Notes under the pieces: model-generated
Databases searched by the model: none
Told to the model about the DNA's origin: nothing
The model's input: only the letters and a program-made list of their open reading frames with translations
Part shown: positions 1 to 9,221 of the stretch, one piece after another
Position numbering within the stretch: position 1 is the stretch's first letter
Layout of the letters: each line of letters opens with the position of its first letter
NCBI RefSeq assembly: GCF_016888515.1
Contig: NZ_JAFEJK010000001.1
Coordinates: 2,141,475 to 2,205,474, forward strand
Source: Shimia biformata
GTDB taxonomy: Bacteria; Pseudomonadota; Alphaproteobacteria; Rhodobacterales; Rhodobacteraceae
Reading direction: 5' to 3'
DNA: 64,000 nt
Position numbers and translations under genes: made by a program

Positions 1-507
1 GACGAGGTTCGTGGTCTCGGCCGGCGGCGCCACGCGGTCAGCGGTGCCGTTGATGATCAGACCGGACGACGGGCAGGGGGCGAGGAACGAGAAATCGTAC
101 ATGTTGGCGGGCGGCGACACGCTGACAAAGCCGGTGATCTCGGGACGGCGCATCAGAAGCTGCATGCCGATCCAGGCACCAAACGAGAAACCAGCCACCC
201 AGCAATGTTTCGAGTTGTTGTTCATCGACTGAAGATAGTCGAGCGCCGAGGCCGCGTCGCTGAGTTCGCCCACGCCCTGATCGTATTCGCCCTGGCTGCG
301 CCCGACGCCGCGGAAATTGAACCGCAGCACGGTGAAGCCCATGTTGTAAAAGGCATAATGCAGGTTGTAGACCACCTTGTTGTTCATCGTCCCGCCAAAT
401 TGCGGGTGCGGATGAAGAACGATGGCAATGGGCGCGTCGCGGTCTTTCTGGGGATGATAGCGGCCTTCGAGCCGACCTTCGGGTCCGGGAAAAATCACCT
501 CGGGCAT
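1..507 (-). CDS. Alpha/beta hydrolase, 3' end outside window
   Basis: The reverse strand reads open from an ATG at 507 to the window edge (169 codons). The protein has an early strand followed by VLHPHPQFGG (oxyanion-hole-type HPHP), then FNFRGVGRSQG, and the nucleophile elbow GFSFGAW (G-x-S-x-G) near residue 100. Near residue 150, LIINGTADRVAPP looks like the strand and loop carrying the acid residue. This matches the small COG2945-type alpha/beta hydrolases of about 210-220 residues, so perhaps 45 residues including the catalytic His are missing. There is no signal peptide, so it is probably cytoplasmic. The substrate cannot be told. It is divergent from iscR, and the iron-responsive sites at 550-585 lie 40-80 bases upstream of its start. 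Confidence 0.85.
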   Translation of the reverse strand, partial: MPEVIFPGPEGRLEGRYHPQKDRDAPIAIVLHPHPQFGGTMNNKVVYNLHYAFYNMGFTVLRFNFRGVGRSQGEYDQGVGELSDAASALDYLQSMNNNSKHCWVAGFSFGAWIGMQLLMRRPEITGFVSVSPPANMYDFSFLAPCPSSGLIINGTADRVAPPAETTNLV

Positions 508-548
508 ATCTGCTCCCTCGTCTCCTTCAAAAAGGGCGCCTTGAATTC

Positions 549-577
549 TTGACGAATTCCCTCAGGCACCTTAGAAC
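549..577 (+). promoter_or_regulatory. Possible iscR-suf promoter core
   Basis: TTGACG (549-554) is followed after 17 bases by TAGAAC (572-577). The -35 is good and the -10 is poor. Both elements overlap the two iron-type operators, as expected for a repressible promoter. This is inferred from sequence only. Confidence 0.4.
550..564. promoter_or_regulatory. Iron-Rhodo-box-like operator (IscR-type)
   Basis: TGA at 550-552 and TCA at 562-564 are separated by exactly nine bases. This fits the TGA-N9-TCA Iron-Rhodo-box described for Rhodobacterales iron and Fe-S genes and linked to IscR in Rhodobacter. It lies about 105 bases upstream of iscR, overlapping the candidate -35. A pair of GAATTC hexamers (543-548, 554-559) surrounds its left half. 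Confidence 0.6.
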
Positions 578-585
578 GGTTCTAA
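571..585. promoter_or_regulatory. Irr/ICE-like iron control element
   Basis: TTAGAACGGTTCTAA is a 15-base palindrome with 7-base arms. It matches the TTAGAA-N3-TTCTAA iron control element recognised by Irr in alphaproteobacteria. It sits seven bases downstream of the Iron-Rhodo-box-like site and over the candidate -10. Irr normally blocks such promoters under iron limitation, so the site suggests haem/iron control of suf in addition to IscR. The assignment rests on motif match and position. Confidence 0.7.
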
Positions 586-667
586 CCTTCCGGGTCATGC
601 CGGATACGCTGCAAGCGACTTAAGCATTGCAGGCGGGATCGTCAATCAATTCGCGGGGTCGCGTGGG

Positions 668-1129
668 ATGAAACTGTCAACCAAGGGGCGTTATGCGCTG
701 GTGGCGCTTGCCGACATCGCCCTGCAGCCCGAGGACGCGCTGGTGACTCTGGCCGAAATTTCGAAGCGGCAGGATATTTCCCTGGCCTATCTGGAACAGC
801 TTTTCGTCAAGCTGCGCCGCGCGGAACTGGTGGAATCGGTGCGCGGGCCGGGTGGTGGCTACAAGCTGGCGCGCCCGGTGTCGGATATCCGCGTGGTCGA
901 TATCCTTGCCGCGGTGGATGAAACCGTGTCCGCGCTGCACACGGGCGCGGCGGCCAAGGGTGGTTTGTCGGGATCGCGCGCGCAATCCATGGCCAACCGC
1001 GTGTGGGAGGGGCTGTCGGCCCATGTCTATGTCTTCCTGCACCAGACCCGGCTGAGCGACATCATCCGTAACGAGATCGCCCCATGTCCGGCGGTGCCGA
1101 ACCTGTTTGCCGTGGTGGACGACGAATGA
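668..1129 (+). CDS. iscR: IscR, Rrf2-family Fe-S/iron regulator
   Basis: This 153-residue protein begins MKLSTKGRYALVALADIA and has the winged-helix core of the Rrf2 family, including the recognition-helix region ISLAYLEQLFVKLRRAEL and the wing VRGPGGGYKLAR. It is expected to repress the suf genes that follow. The three-cysteine cluster motif of E. coli IscR is missing: the only cysteine is in APCPAVP near residue 141. Rhodobacter IscR is reported to be an iron-sensing variant of this reduced-cysteine type. It is the first gene of the suf operon, and its promoter carries an Iron-Rhodo-box-like and an ICE-like site. Confidence 0.93.
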   Translation: MKLSTKGRYALVALADIALQPEDALVTLAEISKRQDISLAYLEQLFVKLRRAELVESVRGPGGGYKLARPVSDIRVVDILAAVDETVSALHTGAAAKGGLSGSRAQSMANRVWEGLSAHVYVFLHQTRLSDIIRNEIAPCPAVPNLFAVVDDE

Positions 1130-1171
1130 GATCGCTGCACCTTTTGGCGGGCATGGGGGCGCTGCCCCCTC

Positions 1172-1198
1172 GTTTGAAAACTCGCCGAGTTTTCAAAC
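1172..1198. repeat. Perfect 13-bp inverted repeat between iscR and the first cysteine desulfurase gene
   Basis: GTTTGAAAACTCG (1172-1184) and CGAGTTTTCAAAC (1186-1198) are exact reverse complements around a single base. The downstream flank is not T-rich, so this is not a classical terminator. It follows a short GGGGGC/GCCCCC palindrome (1155-1168) and precedes a motif (about 1207-1231) that recurs near 19850. It may process or attenuate the iscR-suf transcript, or be an intergenic palindromic repeat. Confidence 0.7.
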
Positions 1199-1206
1199 TT
1201 CACCCC

Positions 1207-1231
1207 CGAGGTATTTCCGGCAAGAGGAAGG
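1207..1231 (+). repeat. Recurrent intergenic motif, copy 1
   Basis: The core GTATTTCCGGCAAGAGGAAG (1211-1230) closely matches the reverse complement of 19847-19872, where GTATTTCGCCCAAGATGAAA is read on the minus strand. The AAGAGGAAGGGG end also serves as the ribosome-binding site of the cysteine desulfurase starting at 1239. Confidence 0.5.
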
Positions 1232-1238
1232 GGCGGGG

Positions 1239-2279
1239 GTGAGAGCCTATCTGGACCATAACGCCACCGCGCCGCTGCGGGCCGAGGCGCGTGATGCGAT
1301 GATCGCGGCGATGGATGTGGTCGGCAACCCGTCGAGCGTGCATGCCGAGGGTCGGGCCGCCAAGGGCCTGCTGGAAAAGGCACGGGCCGAGGTTGCCTCG
1401 GCCTTTGGCGCGGACGGGGCGGATGTGATCTTTACCTCGGGCGCCACCGAGGCGGCGGCGCTTGCCCTGCAGGGGCGGGGCGTTCAGGGCGCGGGCATCG
1501 AACATGATGCGGTGCGGGCCTGGGTCGAGGAAGTGCTGACCGTGGGGGCAGACGGGATGGTGACGGTCACCGATCCCGGTGCATCGACGCTGCAGATCGC
1601 CAATTCCGAGACCGGGATCGTGCAGGAACTGCCTGAGGGTCTGTTGGTCAGTGACATGACGCAAGGTTTCGGCAAGCTGCCGATCGCCTTCAACTGGTCC
1701 GGCGCGACCATGGCGCTGATTTCGGCGCATAAGCTGGGCGGGCCGAAAGGGATCGGCGCGCTGGTGGTCAAGCGCGGCACGGATATTGCGGCGCAGCTGA
1801 AAGGCGGCGGGCAGGAAATGGGCCGCCGCGCGGGAACCGAGAACATCATCGGTGCCGCCGGTTTCGCCGCCGCCGCCAGCGCTGCGGTCCGCGACTTGTC
1901 GTCCGGGGTCTGGGATCGGGTTGCAAATCTGCGCGATTTGCTGGAAGAGACCCTTGCCGCTGACGCGAAAGAGACCATTTTTGTCGGGAAAGGCGAAAAA
2001 CGCCTGCCCAATACCTCCTGTATCGTCACGCCCGGCTGGAAGGGCGAGACGCAGGTGATGCAGATGGACCTGGCCGGTTACGCGATCAGCGCCGGGTCCG
2101 CCTGTTCCTCGGGCAAGGTCAGGGCCAGCGCCGTGTTGCTGGCGATGGGCTTCGACGACAGCGCGGCAAGCGGGGCCATCCGGGTCTCGCTCGGGCCGGA
2201 GACAACGGAACAAGAGGTGCTGGGCTTTGCAAGGGCCTGGCTGACCCAGGAAAAGAAATTCCGCGCCCGCGCGGCGTGA
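1239..2279 (+). CDS. Cysteine desulfurase, NifS/IscS-like class
   Basis: PLP-dependent class V aminotransferase fold enzyme that would remove sulfur from cysteine as a persulfide. I chose the GTG at 1239 because it follows AAGAGGAAGGGG and opens with YLDHNATAPLR, the normal family N-terminus; the reading frame extends upstream without a better start. Visible features are FTSGATEA, IEHDAV, the PLP lysine in SAHKLGGPKG (about K165), RAGTEN, and the catalytic loop SAGSACSSG with Cys at about 289. At 346 residues it is shorter than typical IscS (about 400). It lies between iscR and sufB, and a second enzyme of another class (SufS) ends the operon. Confidence 0.9.
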   Translation: MRAYLDHNATAPLRAEARDAMIAAMDVVGNPSSVHAEGRAAKGLLEKARAEVASAFGADGADVIFTSGATEAAALALQGRGVQGAGIEHDAVRAWVEEVLTVGADGMVTVTDPGASTLQIANSETGIVQELPEGLLVSDMTQGFGKLPIAFNWSGATMALISAHKLGGPKGIGALVVKRGTDIAAQLKGGGQEMGRRAGTENIIGAAGFAAAASAAVRDLSSGVWDRVANLRDLLEETLAADAKETIFVGKGEKRLPNTSCIVTPGWKGETQVMQMDLAGYAISAGSACSSGKVRASAVLLAMGFDDSAASGAIRVSLGPETTEQEVLGFARAWLTQEKKFRARAA

Positions 2280-2297
2280 GACGTGACAGGAGAGCAC

Positions 2298-3830
2298 ATG
2301 GCCACTTTGGAACAGACGCAGGACGTTCAGGTCAAGGAAGGCGTCGACCAGGAAACCGTCGACGCGGTCCGCGAGGTTGGCGGCAAGTACAAATATGGCT
2401 GGGAAACCGATATCGAGATGGATTATGCCCCCAAGGGGCTGACCCCGGATATCGTGCGCCTGATTTCCGAGCGCAACGAAGAGCCCGAATGGATGACCGA
2501 ATGGCGGCTGGCGGCCTATGAGCGCTGGCTGACCAAGGAAGAACCCGATTGGGCCATGGTCGACTACCCGGAAATCGATTTCCAGGACCAGTATTACTAT
2601 GCCCGTCCGAAATCGATGGAAGTGAAACCGAAATCGCTGGACGAGGTCGACCCCAAGCTTCTGGCCACGTATGAAAAGCTGGGCATCCCGTTGAAGGAAC
2701 AGATGATCCTGGCCGGGGTCGAAGGTGCGGACGAAGCGCCTGCCGAGGGCCGCAAGGTCGCGGTGGATGCGGTGTTTGACTCCGTGTCTGTCGGCACGAC
2801 CTTCCAGAAGGAGTTGAAAGAGGCGGGCGTGATCTTCTGCTCGATCTCGGAAGCGATCAAGGAACACCCCGAACTGGTGAAGAAATACCTCGGCTCGGTG
2901 GTTCCGGTCAGCGACAACTTCTATGCCACGTTGAACAGTGCCGTTTTCTCGGACGGCTCGTTTGTCTATGTGCCGCCGGGCGTGCGCTGCCCGATGGAAC
3001 TGTCGACCTATTTCCGCATCAACGCCGAGAACACCGGGCAGTTCGAACGCACGCTGATCATCGCCGACAAGGGCAGCTATGTGTCCTATCTTGAGGGCTG
3101 CACCGCGCCCCAGCGCGACACCTCGCAGCTGCATGCCGCCGTGGTCGAGATCATCATCGAGGAAGACGCCGAGGTGAAATATTCCACGGTGCAGAATTGG
3201 TATCCCGGTGACGAGAACGGCAAAGGCGGGATCTATAACTTCGTGACCAAGCGTGCCGATTGCCGGGGCGACCGGGCCAAGGTGATGTGGACGCAGGTCG
3301 AAACCGGCTCTGCCGTGACGTGGAAATACCCCAGCTGCATCCTGCGCGGCGATGATTCACAGGGCGAGTTCTATTCGATCGCGATCACCAACAATCACCA
3401 GCAGGCCGATACCGGCACCAAGATGATCCATCTGGGCAAGAACACCAAAAGCCGCATCGTGTCCAAGGGCATCTCGGCCGGGTTTGCACAGAACACTTAT
3501 CGCGGGCTGGTGTCGATGCACCCCAAAGCCAAGAACAGCCGCAACTATACCCAGTGCGACAGCCTTCTGATCGGTGACAAATGCGGGGCGCATACGGTGC
3601 CTTACATCGAGGTCAAGAACAACTCGTCCCGGGTTGAGCATGAGGCGACGACGTCCAAGGTCGATGACGAACAGATGTTCTATTGCCGTCAGCGCGGCAT
3701 GGACGAGGAAGAGGCCGTGGCGCTGATCGTGAACGGTTTTGCCAAGGAAGTGCTGCAGGCGCTGCCGATGGAATTCGCCATGGAAGCGCAACAATTGGTG
3801 GCGATTTCGCTGGAGGGCTCCGTTGGATAA
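2298..3830 (+). CDS. sufB: SufB, Fe-S scaffold subunit
   Basis: This 510-residue protein matches SufB in length and content. The ATG at 2298 follows AGGAGAG by four bases and is preferred over an in-frame GTG at 2283. SufB with SufC and SufD forms the SufBC2D scaffold that builds Fe-S clusters in the cytoplasm. Recognisable stretches are [41 protein letters not shown] and the C-terminal [20 protein letters not shown] region. The internal [21 protein letters not shown] is also typical. A small membrane gene overlaps its stop codon. Confidence 0.97.
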   Translation: MATLEQTQDVQVKEGVDQETVDAVREVGGKYKYGWETDIEMDYAPKGLTPDIVRLISERNEEPEWMTEWRLAAYERWLTKEEPDWAMVDYPEIDFQDQYYYARPKSMEVKPKSLDEVDPKLLATYEKLGIPLKEQMILAGVEGADEAPAEGRKVAVDAVFDSVSVGTTFQKELKEAGVIFCSISEAIKEHPELVKKYLGSVVPVSDNFYATLNSAVFSDGSFVYVPPGVRCPMELSTYFRINAENTGQFERTLIIADKGSYVSYLEGCTAPQRDTSQLHAAVVEIIIEEDAEVKYSTVQNWYPGDENGKGGIYNFVTKRADCRGDRAKVMWTQVETGSAVTWKYPSCILRGDDSQGEFYSIAITNNHQQADTGTKMIHLGKNTKSRIVSKGISAGFAQNTYRGLVSMHPKAKNSRNYTQCDSLLIGDKCGAHTVPYIEVKNNSSRVEHEATTSKVDDEQMFYCRQRGMDEEEAVALIVNGFAKEVLQALPMEFAMEAQQLVAISLEGSVG

Positions 3831-4062
3831 CAGGCCCACCACATCGCAACGGATTGCCTCGGCCGCGCCCTATGTGTGCCCGGTGCTGGGCGGGGGGCTG
3901 GGCGTGCTTTATGTCCAGATCTTCCACATGCAATTCGTGAACCCGGTTTTCGCCATCGGCGTCGGGGCGGTTGCGGGCGCGGTTGTGGGCAAGGTGCTGG
4001 TGCATCTGATCGAGACACGGCAACTCAGTGGGCAGAGCCGCCCAGACGAACGGAACAAATGA
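3823..4062 (+). CDS. Small two-span membrane protein in suf operon
   Basis: This is a 79-residue ORF whose likely TTG start (3823) overlaps the sufB stop and is preceded by GGAGGG. The reading frame extends upstream, but that part lies inside sufB and is implausible. Residues about 15-36 and 39-63 are hydrophobic and glycine-rich ([37 protein letters not shown]), giving two membrane helices and a polar C-terminus. I recognise no domain. Its position suggests co-expression with sufB and sufC. TTG use lowers certainty about the exact start, but the gene itself looks real. Confidence 0.65.
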   Translation: MDNRPTTSQRIASAAPYVCPVLGGGLGVLYVQIFHMQFVNPVFAIGVGAVAGAVVGKVLVHLIETRQLSGQSRPDERNK

Positions 4063-4134
4063 TCGCCTGATGGCGATGCAGGAATAACGCGGTGGTCAAC
4101 GGATCGCTGCACGGAGAAAGTCAGGATAGAAAAC

Positions 4135-4889
<755 letters not shown>

Positions 4890-4890
<1 letters not shown>

Positions 4891-6173
4891 TGGCTCTGGA
4901 TGATCGCAAACTGAATGCAACCGAGGAACGGCTGGCGGCGATGACCGTGCCGGACGTCGGCTGTACCAAAACCGCCCGGCAATCGGCGCTGGCGCGGGTG
5001 CGGGCGATGGGCCTGCCGGCGCGCCGCGACGAATACTGGAAATTCACCCGTCCCGACACGCTGGTTCAGCCCGAGGCGCCCAAGGCGGCGGTGTTCGCGT
5101 CGGACGAGGCCTGGGTTTTCGACGCCATCGACCGGCTGAAAATCGTCTTTGTCGACGGCGTGTTCAACGCCGATCTGTCCGACGACCTGACGCTGGAAGG
5201 GGTCGAGATCGACCGGCTTGAGGATGTCTGCTGTCAGGACAACCACTGGGCCGAGGATTTCTATGGCACGCTGGAAGCCAACAGCCATGACCCCGTGGAA
5301 CGCCCGCTGGCGGCGCTGAACACCGCCTTTGCCGGCGACGGGGTCACGATCCGCGTCACGGGCAAGCCGTCGAAACCGATCAGCCTGATCTATACCCACG
5401 AATCCGAAACCTCGGACGTGTTCCTGCATCACGTGGTCCGGGTCGAATCCGGGGCCGAGGCGACGATCCTTGAAAACGGTCCCGCCGCGGCGCGGTTCAA
5501 CAAGTGTTTCGAGATCGACATCGCCGATGGCGGCACGCTGCACCACATCCGCGCGCAGGGCCGCGACCACGAGCGCCGCGCGGCGGCGCATATGTTCGCG
5601 CGTCTGGGCAAGGAAAGCGTCTATAAATCTTTCACCCTCACGGTGAACGGTGTCCTGACCCGCAACGAGACCGTGATCGAACTGACCGGAGATGACGCCG
5701 TGGCGCATGTGGCCGGGGCCTGCCTTGGGGATGGCGATTTCCACCATGACGACACGGTCTTCATCACCCATGACGCGGTAAACTGCGAAAGCCGTCAGGT
5801 CTTCAAGAAGGTGCTGCGCAACGGCGCAACCGGCGTGTTCCAGGGCAAGATCCTTGTGAAACCCGGCGCGCAGAAGACCGATGGCTACCAGATCTCGCAA
5901 AGCCTGCTTCTGGATGACGACAGCCAGTTCCTGGCCAAGCCGGAACTGGAAATCTATGCCGATGACGTCGCCTGTTCGCACGGGTCCACCTCCGGCGCCA
6001 TCGACGAGGACGCGCTGTTCTATCTGCGTGCCCGTGGCGTGCCCAAGGACATCGCGACCGACCTTCTGACGCTGGCCTTCCTTGCCGAAGCGGTGGACGA
6101 GATCGAGAACGAAGAGATCGCGGATGAGATCAACGGCCGTCTCGAAGGCTGGCTGGAGCGTCGGCGCGGCTGA
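4890..6173 (+). CDS. sufD: SufD, Fe-S scaffold subunit
   Basis: 427-residue SufD, the SufB paralogue in the SufBC2D complex. The N-terminal segment (RRDEYWKFTRPD) and the C-terminal beta-helix hallmarks (FQGKILVKPGAQKTDGYQ, DDSQFLAKPELEIYADDVA, CSHGSTSGAIDEDALFYLRA) are all visible. The conserved CSHG histidine is retained. It overlaps sufC by one base upstream, and its stop overlaps the start of the next membrane protein gene. This tight packing argues for a single transcript. Confidence 0.97.
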
Positions 6174-6658
6174 TGTCCGTCACGCGTGACATGATGGCCA
6201 TGTATCGGGGACCGCATCGGGTGATCCGGCGGTTCCTTGACATGGGGCCGCGCGAAGACCGCGCGCTTGCCATCCTGATGGCGGGCTGCCTTGTCATGTT
6301 CATCGCGCAATGGCCGCGTCTCAGCCGCGAGGCGCATCTGACCGGGGACGAGCTGAACCCGATGCTGGGTGGCGCGCTTCTGGGCTGGATGTTCATCGCC
6401 CCCCTTGCGCTTTACGTGCTGGCCTTTCTGTCGAACCTCATCCTGCGGGCGGTGGGGCGCAAACCCTCGGGTTATGCCACCCGCATCGCGTTGTTCTGGG
6501 CGTTTCTGGCCACGGGGCCGATCCTGTTGCTGCACGGGCTGATTGCCGGGTTCATCGGGCCGGGCATCGGGCTGCAATCGGTGGGGCTGATCTGGGTACT
6601 GGTGTTCCTCTGGTTCTGGATCTCGGGCCTGTTGGTGGCCGGGAAGGGGGCGGCATGA
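6173..6658 (+). CDS. Four-span membrane protein in suf operon
   Basis: A 161-residue hydrophobic protein with predicted spans near residues 30-46, 66-90, 103-128 and 135-157, after a basic N-terminus (RGPHRVIRRFLDMGPRED). I recognise no catalytic motif. The start overlaps the sufD stop, and its own stop overlaps the start of the next membrane gene (ATGA). It may form a complex with that neighbour, which is of similar character. A Yip1-like architecture is possible, but I cannot assign the family from sequence alone. Confidence 0.8.
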   Translation: MSVTRDMMAMYRGPHRVIRRFLDMGPREDRALAILMAGCLVMFIAQWPRLSREAHLTGDELNPMLGGALLGWMFIAPLALYVLAFLSNLILRAVGRKPSGYATRIALFWAFLATGPILLLHGLIAGFIGPGIGLQSVGLIWVLVFLWFWISGLLVAGKGAA

Positions 6659-7263
6659 TCGCGTTCCTGAAGGACCTGACCATCGAGACCATCCGCGACC
6701 CCAAGGCCGCAGCGCATCGCCTGATGGCGATGAATTTCGAGCGCGAGGCGCTCTGGACCATGCTGGTCCTCGCCTGTGTCCTCAACACGCTGGCCTTCCA
6801 GATCACGAACCTGTTGTTCCCGATCCCCGAAGAAGTGCTTCGCGAGCTTGCAGGAAGACCAGAGCTTTTCTTGTTCCGCATAACACCTGGTGTCATGTTC
6901 GTGTTGCTAGCATCCGTCTCTATCGGATTGGTCTTCCTGTTCTTCTGGGGCGGGCGTGCGATGGGGGGCAACGCGGCCTTCCCGACGATCCTGTTGATGG
7001 TCGCCTGGCTGCAATTCCTGCAGGTTATGGTGCAGGTCGGGGCGCTGGTCCTGATGCTGTTCCTGCCGGGACTGGCCGGTATTTTCGATCTGGGCGCCAG
7101 CCTTTACGGCGTCTGGATCTTTGCCAATTTCATGAACGAGGCCCACGGCTTTGGCTCTGTGGGCAAGGCGTTTTTGATGATTTTCATGACCATGATGGGC
7201 GCGGTGCTGGGGATTTCGGTCTTCTTTGCCGTGCTTGGCCTGGCCGCGATGGGACCTGTCTGA
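6655..7263 (+). CDS. Yip1-like membrane protein in suf operon
   Basis: 202 residues from the ATG at 6655, which overlaps the preceding stop; the frame is open further upstream but only inside that gene. Hydrophobic segments lie at about 34-55, 70-98, 107-155 and 164-198. The general layout resembles the Yip1 domain family often annotated in alphaproteobacterial suf loci. No metal-binding cysteines or histidines stand out. The stop overlaps the sufS start by one base (TGATG), so its translation is coupled to the main desulfurase. Function unknown. Confidence 0.8.
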   Translation: MIAFLKDLTIETIRDPKAAAHRLMAMNFEREALWTMLVLACVLNTLAFQITNLLFPIPEEVLRELAGRPELFLFRITPGVMFVLLASVSIGLVFLFFWGGRAMGGNAAFPTILLMVAWLQFLQVMVQVGALVLMLFLPGLAGIFDLGASLYGVWIFANFMNEAHGFGSVGKAFLMIFMTMMGAVLGISVFFAVLGLAAMGPV

Positions 7264-8483
7264 TGTATGACGTAAACGCAATCCGCGCCGATTTCCCGAT
7301 CCTGTCCCGAGAGGTGAACGGCAAGCCGCTGACCTATCTCGACAACGGCGCTTCGGCGCAGAAGCCGAAGGTGGTGATCGACGCGGTGACACGCGCTTAT
7401 GAACATGAATATTCCAATGTTCACAGGGGTTTGCACTTCCTTTCCAATCTGGCCACCGACAATTACGAAGCCGTGCGCGGCAAGATCGCCCGCTTCCTGA
7501 ACGTGGCGGATGAGGATGAGATCGTCCTGAACTCGGGCACCACGGAAGGCATCAACATGGTGGCCTATTCCTGGGCCATGCCGCAGCTTCAGGCGGGGGA
7601 TGAGATCGTCCTTTCGGTGATGGAACACCACGCCAATATCGTGCCCTGGCATTTCCTGCGGGAACGGCAGGGGGTGGTGCTGAAATGGGTGGATGTCGCC
7701 GCAGATGGCAGCCTTGACCCGCAGGCAGTCATCGACGCCATGAGCGACAAGACCAAGCTGGTCGCCATCACCCAGTGTTCCAACGTCCTTGGCACCGTGG
7801 TCGATGTGAAAACCATCTGCCACGCCGCCCGCGAACGCGGGATCGCGACGCTGGTCGACGGCTCGCAGGGGTCGGTCCATATGCCCGTCGACGTGACCGA
7901 CATGGGCTGTGATTTCTATGCCATCACCGGTCACAAGCTTTATGGCCCTTCCGGGTCCGGCGCGATCTACTGCCGCAAGGAGCGGATGGCCCAGATGCGC
8001 CCCTTCCTTGGCGGCGGCGACATGATCCGCGAGGTCCACAAGGACAGCGTCATTTACAACGACCCGCCGATGAAATTCGAGGCCGGCACGCCGGGCATCG
8101 TCCAGACCATCGGATTCGGCGTGGCGCTGGACTACCTGATGGACCTTGGCATGGAAAATGTCGCGGCGCATGAGGCGTCCCTGCGCGATTACGCGATGAC
8201 GAAATTCGCCGGGCTGAACTGGCTTCAGGTGCAGGGCAATGCGCCGGGCAAGGCGGCGATCTTCTCGTTCACGCTGGACGGGGCGGCCCATGCCCATGAT
8301 ATTTCCACGATTCTCGACAAGCGCGGGGTCGCGGTGCGGGCGGGGCATCACTGTGCCGGGCCTCTGATGGATTTTCTCGGCCTGACCGCCACTTGCCGCG
8401 CCTCGTTTGGACTTTACAACACCACGGATGAGATCGACACGCTGGTCGACGCGCTGGAACTGGCGCACGAGTTGTTCGCCTGA
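7263..8483 (+). CDS. sufS: SufS, group II cysteine desulfurase
   Basis: 406-residue PLP enzyme that mobilises cysteine sulfur for the SufBCD scaffold. Present are [11 protein letters not shown], the EHHANIVPW loop (120s), the PLP lysine in [11 protein letters not shown] (K225) and the short active-site loop [11 protein letters not shown] with Cys364. The RAGHHC form distinguishes SufS from IscS/NifS. SufS normally needs SufE or SufU to accept the persulfide; neither gene is in this window. It is the last gene of the operon, with a tRNA gene 52 bases downstream. Confidence 0.96.
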   Translation: MYDVNAIRADFPILSREVNGKPLTYLDNGASAQKPKVVIDAVTRAYEHEYSNVHRGLHFLSNLATDNYEAVRGKIARFLNVADEDEIVLNSGTTEGINMVAYSWAMPQLQAGDEIVLSVMEHHANIVPWHFLRERQGVVLKWVDVAADGSLDPQAVIDAMSDKTKLVAITQCSNVLGTVVDVKTICHAARERGIATLVDGSQGSVHMPVDVTDMGCDFYAITGHKLYGPSGSGAIYCRKERMAQMRPFLGGGDMIREVHKDSVIYNDPPMKFEAGTPGIVQTIGFGVALDYLMDLGMENVAAHEASLRDYAMTKFAGLNWLQVQGNAPGKAAIFSFTLDGAAHAHDISTILDKRGVAVRAGHHCAGPLMDFLGLTATCRASFGLYNTTDEIDTLVDALELAHELFA

Positions 8484-8534
8484 TCTCATTTTGCGATTGC
8501 GGGCGGGCAACGCGCTGGCTATACCCCGCCCAAG

Positions 8535-8611
<77 letters not shown>

Positions 8612-8720
8612 TCTTCCCTTTTGTCTGGATCTGACGCGGCTGCGACCTTTGCATCGGCGCTATTTCTTTTGGCGGCGGTGTTGCTATCCTGCGCAAGACG
8701 AAGCTTGCGGGATTTGCACG

Positions 8721-9221
8721 ATGAAACAGGCCCTTATCCTGTGCGCCCTGGGGGTGCTGCCGGTGATTGCCGTGGCCGAGAGCCGCGAGGACTGGCGCAC
8801 ATCCGGGCCGTGGCAGATCATCGTTGACCCGGCGGTCGGACGGGGTTGCCTGATGGAAACGGTGATGGCGGACGGCACCAAGGTGCGCGTCGGTGTGTTG
8901 CCGCAGGAAGATGGCGGCTATATCGCGGCGCTGAACCGGGACTGGACCGGGATCGAACCGAACAAGAGCGGCATCGCCCGGTTCGATTTCGGACGCGACC
9001 TGTTTGAAGGCGAAACCCGCTCGGTCATCGAAGGCGACTGGCGCGGTGGGTCAGCCTTTTTCAACAACCCCGAGTTCCTTGAGAATTTTGAACAGGGCCG
9101 CGCGCTGACGATCGCGGGCAGCGGGGGCATCCAGTTCGAAATCAGCCTGACAGGAACCAGACGCGCCGTCGCCGAGGTTCTGAAATGCCAGGAGGAACAG
9201 GACAGGCAGGTCGCCGAATGA
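8721..9221 (+). CDS. Exported protein of unknown function upstream of AsmA-like gene
   Basis: 166 residues starting at ATG 8721 with a clear signal peptide ([21 protein letters not shown]). The mature part has conserved-looking [20 protein letters not shown] and a late cysteine (LKCQEEQ), so a disulfide between the two cysteines is possible. I do not recognise the family. Its last codons overlap the start of the AsmA-like gene (ATGA), so the two are translationally coupled and probably act in the same compartment. Confidence 0.8.
   Translation: MKQALILCALGVLPVIAVAESREDWRTSGPWQIIVDPAVGRGCLMETVMADGTKVRVGVLPQEDGGYIAALNRDWTGIEPNKSGIARFDFGRDLFEGETRSVIEGDWRGGSAFFNNPEFLENFEQGRALTIAGSGGIQFEISLTGTRRAVAEVLKCQEEQDRQVAE

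Noticed and set aside
1200-3134. Very long antisense frame (644 codons) opposite the desulfurase and sufB
   Set aside because: High-GC DNA commonly gives long antisense frames. The plus-strand frames match known proteins from end to end, and the antisense product is unlike any family.
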